Below, piece after piece: positions 1 to 7,101 of a stretch of 31,455 nucleotides of DNA. This DNA is from Competibacteraceae bacterium UBA6584 (lineage in GTDB: Bacteria > Pseudomonadota > Gammaproteobacteria > Competibacterales > Competibacteraceae): the NCBI GenBank assembly GCA_002433805.1, contig DJIW01000058.1, positions 1 through 31,455 on the forward strand, in the 5' to 3' direction. Numbering within the stretch: position 1 is the first letter of the stretch; each line of letters starts with the position of its first letter. The notes under the pieces were generated by a model, which saw only the letters and a list, made by a program, of their open reading frames with translations, was not told where the DNA came from and made no database searches. The position numbers and the translations under genes were made by a program.

Positions 1-21
1 CGGTTTGAATCGAACGCTTAC
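1..21 (-). mobile_element. Terminal inverted repeat of an IS66-like element (left edge)
   Basis: Read on the minus strand from base 21 to base 1, this begins GTAAGCG and matches 19 of 21 bases of the plus-strand sequence starting at 31434. IS66-family insertion sequences typically have termini beginning GTAA, so the tip would be base 21, with the element lying to the left, outside the window. The assignment rests on the GTAAGCG tip and the matching pair; no transposase is visible here. Confidence 0.55.
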
Positions 22-22
22 G

Positions 23-241
23 ATGAAACGGTGGCTGAGTATCGCCTTCGCCGGGGTGCTGTGCGGCGCGGGCGGCTGTTCGTTCATGGGGGATGTGATG
101 CATGCCGAGGGCGACTACGCCCGCAAAGTCGGCGATGCGTTCCACCGGCAAGCCGCGCGGCGCGACGCCGCCAAGGCGAAAGCCGCCCGCTCATCCCAAG
201 CGAGCCGCAAGCCGGCATCCAGCGGCTCGTCAGCGCCTTGA
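23..241 (+). CDS. Small exported, lipoprotein-like protein
   Basis: This is a 72-residue protein starting at the ATG at 23; an in-frame TTG lies upstream at 5, inside the terminal repeat. The N-terminus is a signal sequence (KR, then a hydrophobic stretch) ending in GAGGC, a weak lipobox, so the mature protein could be lipid-anchored at that Cys. The rest is charged and Ala/Lys/Arg-rich with a low-complexity Ser/Ala tail. I do not recognise the family. The native promoter seems to have been lost, because the putative IS tip ends at 21, just before the start codon. Confidence 0.5.
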   Translation: MKRWLSIAFAGVLCGAGGCSFMGDVMHAEGDYARKVGDAFHRQAARRDAAKAKAARSSQASRKPASSGSSAP

Positions 242-339
242 GCGCACCTGAGCCGACCGGTCCGGCCGGCGGGGGGGCGTCTCGCGCGGCCGCTGCCGTT
301 CTATCGGGACACGCGAGCCATCGTGAGAGGGTCAATTTT

Positions 340-744
340 ATGAATGCTTTAGATATGTTCGCGCACACAGTAGCGGCCACCGTCATGGTGGTGACCGCCT
401 TTTCGGTCTTCGCCGACCTCGCCCAGCCGCCCGCCGGCCGCGCCGTGGCGGTCCCGCCACTCTCGGCCGCGCGTTGGCGGTGGCGACGAGGCTACCTGAT
501 CGCCGTCGCCGCGCTGCACGTCGATCTCGTCGCGCTGGCGGTCGGCATGATGGTATGGCAGGAGCGCCTCATGGCGATCACGGCCGCAGCGGCCGTGGCG
601 GGGATCGGCGTCGCGGCGGCGCTGGGCACCGCCGCCGCGCTGGAAGAGAACGATTACCGCGCGGTCGGCTGGGGGGTCGTCAGCCTGATGTTGCTGTTTT
701 TTGTCTTTGTCGCGATGCCGGGCTGGAGAGAGACGCTATGCTGA
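340..744 (+). CDS. Small integral membrane protein
   Basis: This is a 134-residue protein starting at the ATG at 340. Four hydrophobic segments are visible, at about residues 6-26, 50-72, 78-98 and 110-130, with an Arg-rich loop (RWRWRRG) between the first two. No family is recognised. A longer in-frame reading begins at 31 but overlaps the previous gene and lacks a start signal. The stop overlaps the start of the next gene (ATGCTGA at 738-744), so the two are probably translationally coupled. The function cannot be inferred. Confidence 0.6.
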   Translation: MNALDMFAHTVAATVMVVTAFSVFADLAQPPAGRAVAVPPLSAARWRWRRGYLIAVAALHVDLVALAVGMMVWQERLMAITAAAAVAGIGVAAALGTAAALEENDYRAVGWGVVSLMLLFFVFVAMPGWRETLC

Positions 745-971
745 AGCGCGCGCGCGTCTGGTTGGGGATTTTGTTGCTGGCGGGCCTTGCGGGCGCGGCC
801 GGCGCCGACGTGTTGGTCGGCGAGCCTCGCTACTGCCGGGTAGCCGCCAGCACGCTGCGCGAACGGGCGGTCTTTCGCGCGCTGTTTTGTTTTAGCGCCG
901 CCCTGGTGTTGGCGGGATCGCTGTTTCAAATCGGCCGGGATTGGGTTCGGTTGCGGCGCGCGCGCCCCTGA
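738..971 (+). CDS. Small membrane protein, coupled to the preceding gene
   Basis: This is a 77-residue protein whose ATG lies inside the last codons of the preceding membrane-protein gene. It has a hydrophobic N-terminal segment (residues 7-24, either a signal or an anchor) and a second one near residues 47-64, ending in an Arg-rich tail. The overlapping arrangement suggests that it and its partner form an envelope pair. The family is unknown. Confidence 0.55.
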   Translation: MLKRARVWLGILLLAGLAGAAGADVLVGEPRYCRVAASTLRERAVFRALFCFSAALVLAGSLFQIGRDWVRLRRARP

Positions 972-1020
972 TCGCGACGGCCCGCGCGGCGCGGGTGCAG
1001 GCCCGTTTGGGCGCGCGCGA

Positions 1021-1932
1021 TCATCCCATCGGATCGAAGCCGGGCCTCCTTTTGGGTCGGGCTTGAAAAGCGCCGGGCGGTTGAGGTCGGGCGAGATGAC
1101 GTTCGATCTCGGCGCGGAGGGCCGCTTGATGGGCGGGCGACACCGCAGCGGGGCTATGGCGACAAAGCGCGTCGGCGATTTCTTGGGTCGTTCGGCCCGC
1201 TTTCAGGCTTTCGGCGATCGTCGCGCGCGCGACCGCCAGCCAGTCCACCTCCCCCGCTCGCCCGGCGGTTCGGATCGCCTCATCGGCGCGACGCCCGAAC
1301 ACGGCGGCGACCTCACCCGCCCGTTGCAGGTCCGGCAGCGCCGCGCGACGCCGGGCGCGTTCGGCCTGTTCCAGTTCGCGCCGCGCCGCCACTCGTTCCA
1401 TGATTTCCTCGACGCCGAACCGGACTTTCGGCGGGATGCGGGAAGCCGGATAGAACGCCTCGACCAGCGACAGCGCCGATTCGACATCCCGAACGTCCGC
1501 AAGGTCGGCCAAGGCGTCTATATCGGCGACATCGTGCCCGCCCTCGAAATCCATCGCTCGCATCGCCATGCATTTCATGGCGAACAGGTATTCGGGCGCG
1601 GGGGTATAGAGGCGCAGGCCGCCGCCCGCGCCGCTTTGAAAAGCTTCCATCAGCTCCATTTTTTCGCGCTCGGCGACAAAGCCTTTGACCCCGTCGTTGA
1701 GCCAGGCGGGCGGCCAGCCTTCCTCGCGGGCGATGTCCGCCACGGCCGCCCGCAAAAAGTCCGGCGCGCCGCGCACCACGGCATCCACATCGCGCGTGGT
1801 CTCTCGAAGATTGAACGCCAAGGCCAGCGCCGCGCCGCCGTAAACCGATAGATCGACGACCATGCCCGCCGCCTTCGCCCGCGCGTCGATCTTGCGCAGC
1901 CCCCGCAAGATAGCGGCTTTATCCAGCATCAT
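1021..1932 (-). CDS. DUF6036-type nucleotidyltransferase
   Basis: This 303-residue protein starts at ATG 1932 behind a strong GGAGGGGG ribosome binding site. Residues 29-52 carry the nucleotidyltransferase-fold signature of the family: YGGAALAL, then R43 and a D-x-D pair (D48, D50) in TTRDVDAV. This resembles AbiEii-like/DUF6036 nucleotidyltransferases. The C-terminal half, about residues 185-303, is Ala/Arg-rich and helical. It is the last gene of a minus-strand trio, 21 bases after 1954-2382. Relatives of this fold act as toxins or antitoxins that nucleotidylate tRNA or proteins; that role is inferred here. The substrate is unknown. Confidence 0.75.
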   Translation of the reverse strand: MMLDKAAILRGLRKIDARAKAAGMVVDLSVYGGAALALAFNLRETTRDVDAVVRGAPDFLRAAVADIAREEGWPPAWLNDGVKGFVAEREKMELMEAFQSGAGGGLRLYTPAPEYLFAMKCMAMRAMDFEGGHDVADIDALADLADVRDVESALSLVEAFYPASRIPPKVRFGVEEIMERVAARRELEQAERARRRAALPDLQRAGEVAAVFGRRADEAIRTAGRAGEVDWLAVARATIAESLKAGRTTQEIADALCRHSPAAVSPAHQAALRAEIERHLARPQPPGAFQARPKRRPGFDPMG

Positions 1933-1953
1933 GGCGCACCCCCTCCAACGGCA

Positions 1954-2382
1954 TCAAAGCCCGATTCCCGCGCTGTCCCGCCTCGGCCGGTACAGCGGAT
2001 CGGCGTCCACGAAGATCAACCGGCGGCGGAAGGCCGTGGGGCTTTCCACCAGCAGGAGGGCCTTCAGCGAGTCCAGGCCGCACGGGTAGAACGGCCGCTT
2101 CAAAAAGCGGCGGGTCGCCTGGGTCCAGCCAGGAACCGGCAAGCGGTCTTGCAGCGCGAGATGCTCGGCCACGGCGGCCAAATAGGCGTTCCAGCGGTCG
2201 TCGTCCTCCAAGGCGGGCTCTTTCGAGAGCATCCGGACCCGCGCGTCCGAATCGCCCGCCAGATAATACTCGTCGAGAAACTCCCGGAGCAGGGAGGTCC
2301 GATAGCTGGAGCGATATCCCCATTCGCTCACTTCTTTCAGCGAGCGGGGGCGGCGTTCGGCGAGCGGGTTTTTATCGGACAT
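1954..2382 (-). CDS. Conserved hypothetical protein, middle gene of nucleotidyltransferase cassette
   Basis: This protein has about 142 residues. The start is set at ATG 2382 (MSDKNPL), and a TTG seven codons upstream at 2403 is the alternative. It is soluble and mixed helical, with an acidic patch near residues 45-65 and a basic stretch later (ATRRFLKRPF). The first bases overlap the 3' end of the gene at 2372-2692 by 11 bases, and the nucleotidyltransferase follows after 21 bases, so the three are probably one transcript. No catalytic motif is recognised. It may be the partner or neutraliser of the nucleotidyltransferase, inferred from arrangement only. Confidence 0.6.
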   Translation of the reverse strand: MSDKNPLAERRPRSLKEVSEWGYRSSYRTSLLREFLDEYYLAGDSDARVRMLSKEPALEDDDRWNAYLAAVAEHLALQDRLPVPGWTQATRRFLKRPFYPCGLDSLKALLLVESPTAFRRRLIFVDADPLYRPRRDSAGIGL

Positions 2383-2692
2383 GAGTGCGTTCGCTGGGTT
2401 CAAACCGCCGCCTCGGCCGCGCTGGCACCTGTCCCGGTCGGGCGAGCCCCAGGCGGTCGTGCCAGTAGGCCCACGATTTGGCCGAAAACCATCCGGCCTC
2501 GGCGCGGGCGATGGCCCGCCGCAACCCGGCGTCGCCCACGTGGCCGGCGAGCGCCCGCACGTCGTCGAAATCGCCCAGGTCCATCACCTGCGCGATGACC
2601 CGCTCCGGGAAGGCGACCGCCGCCTCCGGGGTCTTCCACCCGATGTATTTTCGGGCGAAGGGTTTCAGCAGGTTGGGGTCGATTTCGGTCAC
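2372..2692 (-). CDS. Conserved hypothetical protein, first gene of nucleotidyltransferase cassette
   Basis: This protein has about 106 residues. I chose the GTG at 2692 because the conserved-looking part begins there (VTEIDPNLLKPFARKYIGWK). The reading frame is open to 2788, but its extra 32 residues look non-coding. It is rich in Trp and aromatic residues, with a helical region around VMDLGDFDDVRALAGHVGD, and resembles small uncharacterised proteins found beside nucleotidyltransferase genes. There is no enzyme motif. It leads the minus-strand trio that continues into 1954-2382 and 1021-1932, and an IS5-type transposase fragment lies just upstream. Confidence 0.6.
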   Translation of the reverse strand: MTEIDPNLLKPFARKYIGWKTPEAAVAFPERVIAQVMDLGDFDDVRALAGHVGDAGLRRAIARAEAGWFSAKSWAYWHDRLGLARPGQVPARPRRRFEPSERTHVR

Positions 2693-2837
2693 GAGGGATG
2701 TCCCGCACTCGGCTGCCGCCGGTCTGACGCTATAGTGTACGCCTCTGTACGCCTCGCCCCGAAAGATTGTCCTACCGGTCAGCGTCAAGGCGCGAGCCGC
2801 CGTGCCGAGCCACTGGCTCCCGGTCGCTTAGCCTTGT

Positions 2838-2943
2838 TAATCCTGCCCCAGGCTCCCTGGCGTCCCGGTAAATGTGGTTCCAGCAAGGCCCAGGTTTCAT
2901 CCGAAAGATCGTGTCGGCGGTAAGCAGCAACCAGATCTTTCAT
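2838..2943 (-). pseudogene. IS5-family transposase, N-terminal fragment
   Basis: Starting at ATG 2943, the minus strand reads RRHDLSDETWALLEPHLPG, the characteristic N-terminus of IS5-type (IS427-like) DDE transposases. After about 36 residues the similarity ends and an unrelated in-frame tail runs to about 2787. The catalytic part is missing, so this is a remnant. It separates the nucleotidyltransferase cassette from hicAB, which suggests the region grew by insertions. Another IS5-type fragment (C-terminal) lies at 8137-8310. Confidence 0.7.
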
Positions 2944-3045
2944 CGGCAGGGTCTCTCTGGGCTTTCAATTCTTTAATCCTCTCCTATCTCCAATCTCATG
3001 ACTACAATATTTAGCGATTCCAACGAAAATTAATCATTGACGATA

Positions 3046-3063
3046 TATCTATATTGATAGATA
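3046..3063. promoter_or_regulatory. Palindrome at hicAB promoter, candidate HicB operator
   Basis: TATCTATATTGATAGATA has perfect 7-base arms around a 4-base centre, ending 9 bases before the hicA ATG. A TTGACG hexamer at 3037-3042 can serve as the -35, which would place the -10 over the right arm (about 3058-3063). HicB antitoxins with a C-terminal helix-turn-helix usually repress their own operon. Operator identity is inferred from position and symmetry. Confidence 0.5.
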
Positions 3064-3072
3064 GTGTTGTTT

Positions 3073-3258
3073 ATGAATGGGAACGAGGTCATCAAAAAGC
3101 TGCAAGCCGCCGGCTGGACCTTGGCTCGAATCAATGGCAGTCACCACGTCATGGTAAAGGGTGGCCTCGCGGTTCCCGTTCCCGTTCACGGGCATCGCGA
3201 TCTGGGCAAAGGGTTGGTGGCGAGCATCCAGCGCGATACCGGCGTCAAGTTCAAGTAG
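3073..3258 (+). CDS. hicA: HicA-type mRNA interferase toxin
   Basis: This is a 61-residue protein starting at ATG 3073 (MNGNEVIKKL); a GTG at 3064 is in frame but falls within the promoter palindrome region. The length, the start and the GSHHVM motif with its catalytic His (H24/H25), followed by a basic, Gly/His-containing strand (PVPVHGHRDLGKG), are typical of HicA. HicA is a double-stranded-RNA-binding-domain-like ribonuclease that cleaves mRNA during translation. It lies 11 bases upstream of hicB, in the usual toxin-first order. All key residues appear intact. Confidence 0.88.
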   Translation: MNGNEVIKKLQAAGWTLARINGSHHVMVKGGLAVPVPVHGHRDLGKGLVASIQRDTGVKFK

Positions 3259-3269
3259 TGGAGAAAACG

Positions 3270-3686
3270 ATGGAGATACGTTATCCGGCCATTCTGGAAC
3301 CCGAAGAGGGCGGCGGATTCTTCGTGCGGTTCGTCGATCTGGAGAACACCTACACCGATGGGTTGACCTTGGACGAGGCCCTGTTTAACGGCGCCGAAGT
3401 GTTGTCGGCCATGTTGGGGTGGATGCTGGACGAGAATAAGCCGATTCCCGACCCATCACCCGCCGGCGACGGCATGTGCTTGATCGCCCCGGATGCCCGC
3501 ACCCAAGCGGCGTTGCTGATCCGCCGGGCGCGCGGGGAGCGGTCCTTGGCCGAACTGGCTCGCTCGCTGCAAACCTCCTGGCCCTCGGCGCAGCGGCTGG
3601 AAAACCCCCGCCACTCCCCGACCCTGCGCCAACTGGAAAAGGCGGCGGCGGCTTTGGGCAAACGCTTGGTGCTGGCGCTGGAGTGA
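3270..3686 (+). CDS. hicB: HicB-type antitoxin with C-terminal helix-turn-helix
   Basis: This is a 138-residue protein. The start is at ATG 3270, with GGAG about 7 bases upstream; a GTG at 3258 is an in-frame alternative. The N-terminal half (RYPAILEPEEGGGFFVRFVDL, then a TDGLTLDEAL stretch) is the partial RNase H-like HicB fold that binds HicA. Residues from about 85 on (RRARGERSLAELARSLQ, then a recognition-helix-like stretch) form an Xre-like DNA-binding domain. It would neutralise HicA and autoregulate the operon through the palindrome at 3046-3063. Confidence 0.85.
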   Translation: MEIRYPAILEPEEGGGFFVRFVDLENTYTDGLTLDEALFNGAEVLSAMLGWMLDENKPIPDPSPAGDGMCLIAPDARTQAALLIRRARGERSLAELARSLQTSWPSAQRLENPRHSPTLRQLEKAAAALGKRLVLALE

Positions 3687-4206
3687 TCGGGCGGTCCGGT
3701 TTCGATCCCGCCGAAATTGACGGGCCCGAAAGAGCGGGAACCCGCGAATCGGGATCGCCACGCCCGCGACGCGCCCCCCGCCGGCGATCCGTTCGGGCAG
3801 GACGCCCGAACCGGGCCGGCCCCGGCCCCGTTCAGGGAGCGGACGCCGGACTGACGGATGCCGCGCGGGCGCGGCCCTGGCCGGGTCGGTCATCGCCGGA
3901 CCGTGGCGCGCGGCAGTCGCGTCTCCCGCGTGGCCGGCTCGCGGGCAGCCCGGCCCCCGCGTCGCCTACCGCTCGCGCGTGCGCGCCCGGAGACCGGATT
4001 GCCGCGCGTTGCGCCGTTGCTAGCTGACCTTTCGGGTGCTTGTCGACGAGCGCATTCCGGACGAAGCCCATCGCTTGAATCAGACCGACGAACGGGCCCG
4101 AACCCAGACCGCCGCTCCGCCACCCGGCGCCTTGGCGCCCCGTCGCTCCGCTTCCGGGTCGGCCCCGGCTTCGGGCGCTCCGCTCCGGCTGGCCCGCTGG
4201 CCGGGC
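3687..4206. other. Very GC-rich stretch with no convincing gene; contains hairpins
   Basis: There are 520 bases between hicB and the truncated FGE-like gene. Several frames stay open, but their translations are Arg/Ala/Gly/Pro-rich without recognisable motifs, as expected from high GC alone. GGCGCC-TT-GGCGCC at 4126-4139 is a perfect 6-base stem with a 2-base loop, about 70 bases beyond the stop of the FGE-like gene on its strand. A smaller stem (GCCCG/CGGGC) lies just past that stop. No adenine-rich template repeat or reverse transcriptase was found here. Confidence 0.5.
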
Positions 4207-4716
4207 TCACGACCGAACTCGGGCGCAGCGAAAACCGAAGTCGTCGTCGCGGCAGTCGGGGCGAGCGCGGAAGCGGTACGCCGAGCGCATGCCGCGCGCG
4301 AAGTTGCCCCACGACCCGCCGCGCAGGACGCGGAATGCGCCGGCCTCGGCGTCTTCCCATGAGGAGCCATCGGTCGGAGCGCCCTCGTAGTTGGCGTGCC
4401 AGTGGTCTTGCGTCCACTCCCAGACGTTGCCCAGCATGTCGTGCAGGCCCCAGGGATTGGCCTGTTTGAGCTTGACCGGATGCGTCCCTGTCTTGGTGTG
4501 CGGGTATTGTTTTTCCTTCCAATCCGAGCTGTCTTCGCCATCGTTCAGATCAAAATCGACCCCGCTGTTGCCGCCGTACCAGGCAATCGGGTCCAGCGCC
4601 GGGGCGTTGTTCTCGCCCAGAATCTCTAAATCGCCGGTGTAGAGGGCCGGGAAGCGTCCATTATCTTTCTTGAGTATGACCGTACCCGCCGCCGACAGAA
4701 TTTGTGGGCAGATCAC
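4207..4716 (-). pseudogene. Truncated FGE/sulfatase-modifying-factor-like (C-type lectin fold) protein
   Basis: The frame has 169 codons from a GTG at 4716. From about residue 25 it matches the C-terminal half of SUMF1/FGE-like domains: IAWYGGNSG, THPVKLKQANPWGLHDMLGN, VWEW, and the terminal LRGGSW...RSAYRFRARPD...FGFRC. The upstream half of the domain (usually YRLPTEAEWEYA) is missing, so it is 5'-truncated. The Cys pair needed to make formylglycine is absent in the GGSW region, so even an intact version would not be a true FGE. Upstream lie unrelated fragments (zinc-ribbon frame, IS6 piece), which marks a rearrangement. The last 35 residues resemble variable regions of retroelement-diversified proteins. 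Confidence 0.7.
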
Positions 4717-4719
4717 CGT

Positions 4720-4881
4720 TTATCGCCGAAACCCACTCCCGGATTCCGCTGTGGAGACGGCCTTGTTACAGCGTGGGCAGTTGATCACCGAAGGAACGCT
4801 ATTTTGTGGAGCTCGGGTAAAAACTGCTTTGCAGCACTCGCAAACGAACCATCTGGACGTGTACGTGTAATGGATGGCCGC
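4720..4881 (-). pseudogene. Zinc-ribbon-like reading-frame fragment
   Basis: The minus strand reads through RWFVCECCKAVF and then VINCPRCNKAV before a stop at 4720. Two CxxC pairs about 24 residues apart suggest a small zinc ribbon. There is no convincing start; the frame is open into the IS6 fragment upstream but is not its frame. It is probably the tail of a lost gene. I do not recognise the parent protein. Confidence 0.35.
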
Positions 4882-5002
4882 CGAATGGCTTTCTTGAAAA
4901 AGCACCGGGCGGCCTTCTTGTCGCGGTGGGCGGTCAGTAAGCAGTTGATCGTCTGTCCCTCCGAGTCGACGGCGCGGTAGAGGTACTTCCACTGTTTGTC
5001 GA
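4882..5002 (-). pseudogene. IS6-family transposase fragment
   Basis: Read on the minus strand, about 40 codons give KQWKYLYRAVDSEGQTIN, then LLTAHRDKKAAR and FFKKAIR. This is the central DDE-domain segment around the second catalytic Asp in IS6/IS26-type transposases. Both ends are missing: the upstream side abuts the stop of the SDR gene, and the downstream side switches to an unrelated zinc-ribbon frame. It is a non-functional remnant. Confidence 0.75.
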
Positions 5003-5022
5003 CAGACCGAGCGCCGCATGGA

Positions 5023-5778
5023 TCAGCGAGTCGTGTAGCCGCCGTTCGCGAAGATGGTCTGACCGGTGATCCACCCGCCGTCGGTGGCCAAGAACTTCAC
5101 GATCGGGACAATGTCGTTGATGTCCGTGAGCCGGTTGCCCATGGCTTGCGACTTGTGGAACGCCACGCGCTCGGGTGTCTCCTGGCCGTAGAAGAACGGC
5201 GTGTCCATGGGGCCGGGACCGATATTGTTCACCGAGATGCCGCGACCGGAGAACTCTTTGGCCGCGGCGCGCGTGAAGTGCTCCACGGGCGCTTTTCCAC
5301 CTGCGTAAGTGGAGTATCCGTCGGTGAAGGCCGCCAAGAGCGAGGTGACGATCGTGATGATGCGCCCGCCGTCGTTCAGATGCCAACCGGCTTCTTTGAT
5401 GAAGAAGTAGGCCGACTTGGCGTTGACCGCCAGCATCTCGTCGAACTCCGCCTCGGTTGTCTCGACGATGGGCTTGCGCAAGACCTTACCGACGGTGTTG
5501 ATGGCGATGTCGATCCCGCCGAACTGCGCCTTGGCACCGTCAAAGAGCGCTTCCATGTTCGAGGCTGAGGTCAGGTCGGCTTGGTAGAGCCAAGCCTTGG
5601 CTCCGGCCCCCTCGACTGCTGCCGCGGTTTCCTCTGCCGCGGCGCGTGAGCCCCCGCTGTTGTAGTGGATCGCAATGGCTTTCGCGCCGTTCCCGGCCAA
5701 GTCACGGGCGATGAGCCCGCCCAGGTTCTTCGCACCTCCGGCGATCAGGACGACCTTGCCGTCGATTGAATTCTTCAT
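5023..5778 (-). CDS. SDR-family oxidoreductase
   Basis: This 251-residue protein has ATG at 5778 and a GAGGG ribosome binding site 8 bases upstream. The N-terminal cofactor-binding motif is a variant glycine pattern (GGAKNLGG, residues 14-21). The expected NNAG appears as NTVG (residues 94-97). Catalytic S146, Y158 and K162 (YAGGK) are present, and the PGP(M)DT motif follows after the active site. This is a complete classical short-chain dehydrogenase using NAD(P)H; the substrate is unknown. It is transcribed divergently from a LysR-type regulator 108 bases away, which probably controls it. Just past its stop is an IS6 fragment. Confidence 0.85.
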   Translation of the reverse strand: MKNSIDGKVVLIAGGAKNLGGLIARDLAGNGAKAIAIHYNSGGSRAAAEETAAAVEGAGAKAWLYQADLTSASNMEALFDGAKAQFGGIDIAINTVGKVLRKPIVETTEAEFDEMLAVNAKSAYFFIKEAGWHLNDGGRIITIVTSLLAAFTDGYSTYAGGKAPVEHFTRAAAKEFSGRGISVNNIGPGPMDTPFFYGQETPERVAFHKSQAMGNRLTDINDIVPIVKFLATDGGWITGQTIFANGGYTTR

Positions 5779-5818
5779 TGCTTTTACCCTCTGCGTGTGG
5801 ATGTTCGAGAGGATACAC

Positions 5819-5865
5819 TGTTCAGCAATGATGACTAGTCATCAGATTTTGACAATAGTGTTCAG
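5819..5865. promoter_or_regulatory. Palindromic operator in SDR/LysR divergent promoter
   Basis: A perfect 16-base palindrome, TGATGACTAGTCATCA, occupies 5829-5844. It is bracketed by two direct copies of TGTTCAG at 5819-5825 and 5859-5865, starting exactly 40 bases apart, about four helical turns. LysR-type regulators bind as tetramers to dyad sites in divergent promoters, so this is the likely binding site. A TTGACA hexamer at 5849-5854 could be a -35 for the regulator gene, but no good -10 follows. Confidence 0.6.
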
Positions 5866-5886
5866 AATAAACGAACAGAGGGGCTC

Positions 5887-6786
5887 ATGGACCGCATCGA
5901 AAGCCTTCGGATCTACATGCGCGTGGTCGACTGTCTGAGTTTCACGCGCGCCGCGAACCAACTTCAGATCCCCCGTTCCACCATCTCGACGGCGGTACGC
6001 GAGCTTGAGGAGCGGCTCGGCGCTCGTCTTCTCACGCGTTCGACGCGAAGCGTGGCCCCAACGCAGGATGGCGCCGCGTTCTATGAACGCTGCGGGAGGT
6101 TGCTCAGTGACTTCGACGAACTGGAAGCGCTGTTCCAGGAGTCGTCCCAGCCCCTGAGCGGGCGCTTGTCCGTCAGCGTTCCTTCCCGAATGGGCCGGCT
6201 CATCTTCGCTCCGGCGCTTCCGGGACTCCTGGAGCGGCACCCACGCCTGGAGGTAGAGCTGAGCTCCACAGACTGCGAAGTCGATTTGATTCAGGATGGG
6301 ATCGACTGTGTTGTCCGTGTTGGCGACGTCACCGGAAGCAGCCTTGTCACAAGACCGTTGGGCGTGCTGGAGATGGCCAACTGTGCTGCGCCGACCTACC
6401 TGGATCGGCATGGGACGCCGAAGAGCATCGAGGAGCTGGAGAGCCATTTTGCCGTACGCTACGCATCGCCGACGACCTCCCGAGCGGAGTACTGGGACAT
6501 TGAGACATCAGACGGTGTCGAAGAGATTCCGCTGCGATCGCGCGTGACGGCAAACAATGCCGAGGCGCTGATCGCCTGCTGCCTCGCAGGTCTTGGGATG
6601 ATCCAAGTGCCCGCCTACGATGTGCGCGAGCACCTTCGCGATGGGACCTTGGTCGAGGTCCTGCCCAACGACAGGGCACCCCCGATGCCTCTGAACATCG
6701 TCTATCCACATCGGCGCCATTTGTCGCACCGGCTGAGAGTGTTCATGGACTGGACCGAGCATTTGCTCAGAGAAGCCATCTCCTGA
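5887..6786 (+). CDS. LysR-family transcriptional regulator
   Basis: This 299-residue protein has ATG at 5887 behind AGAGGGG. The N-terminal winged helix-turn-helix is clear (FTRAANQLQIPRSTISTAVRE, about residues 19-39), followed by the linker helix and RLLTRSTRSVAPT. The rest matches the periplasmic-binding-like effector domain in length and layout. The form resembles the LysR subgroup often found beside SDR or other oxidoreductase genes, here the divergent gene at 5023-5778. It probably senses a small molecule and activates or represses that gene through the palindrome between them. The effector is unknown. Confidence 0.88.
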   Translation: MDRIESLRIYMRVVDCLSFTRAANQLQIPRSTISTAVRELEERLGARLLTRSTRSVAPTQDGAAFYERCGRLLSDFDELEALFQESSQPLSGRLSVSVPSRMGRLIFAPALPGLLERHPRLEVELSSTDCEVDLIQDGIDCVVRVGDVTGSSLVTRPLGVLEMANCAAPTYLDRHGTPKSIEELESHFAVRYASPTTSRAEYWDIETSDGVEEIPLRSRVTANNAEALIACCLAGLGMIQVPAYDVREHLRDGTLVEVLPNDRAPPMPLNIVYPHRRHLSHRLRVFMDWTEHLLREAIS

Positions 6787-6824
6787 CGCCTCCGCAGGGC
6801 ACGGCGATCTCCGATTCGTCGGGA

Positions 6825-6999
6825 TGAACCGCCCCGGATTCCCCGGAGACTGGTTTAGTTGAGTCAGGCGGCCGTGCAGACCTAATCGCATTGTTGGCGA
6901 TCATACGCCGCTTCCAACTCCGCCGGTGGAATATGCCCAATCGGCTCCAGCAACCGGCGGTGATTGAACCCGTCGACCCATTCGGTGTTAGCAGCCCTA
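6825..6999 (-). mobile_element. IS3-family remnant: transposase C-terminus plus terminal repeat
   Basis: On the minus strand the frame ending at 6882 reads TEWVDGFNHRRLLEPIGHIPP, the C-terminal end of an IS3-family OrfB integrase after the last catalytic residue. Beyond its stop, TGAACCGCCCCGG at 6825-6837 resembles the terminal repeats of such elements. Everything upstream of the last 35 or so codons is gone. The remnant adjoins a truncated serine recombinase, suggesting that it inserted into it and was later deleted. Confidence 0.65.
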
Positions 7000-7101
7000 C
7001 GCGCGAAATGCCGCGAGAAGCCGAAAGGGCTTGGCGCTCCCCCGCGCGGTCGGGCGTCATCTTGTCCGCCAAACGACCGTTGGTCGGCCGTGCGGGCCGT
7101 C

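Noticed and set aside
3687..4206. Diversity-generating-retroelement template repeat, accessory gene or reverse transcriptase next to the FGE-like gene
   Set aside because: I read both strands and found no AAC-rich near-copy of the variable region and no reverse transcriptase motif. Only GC-rich hairpins are present.
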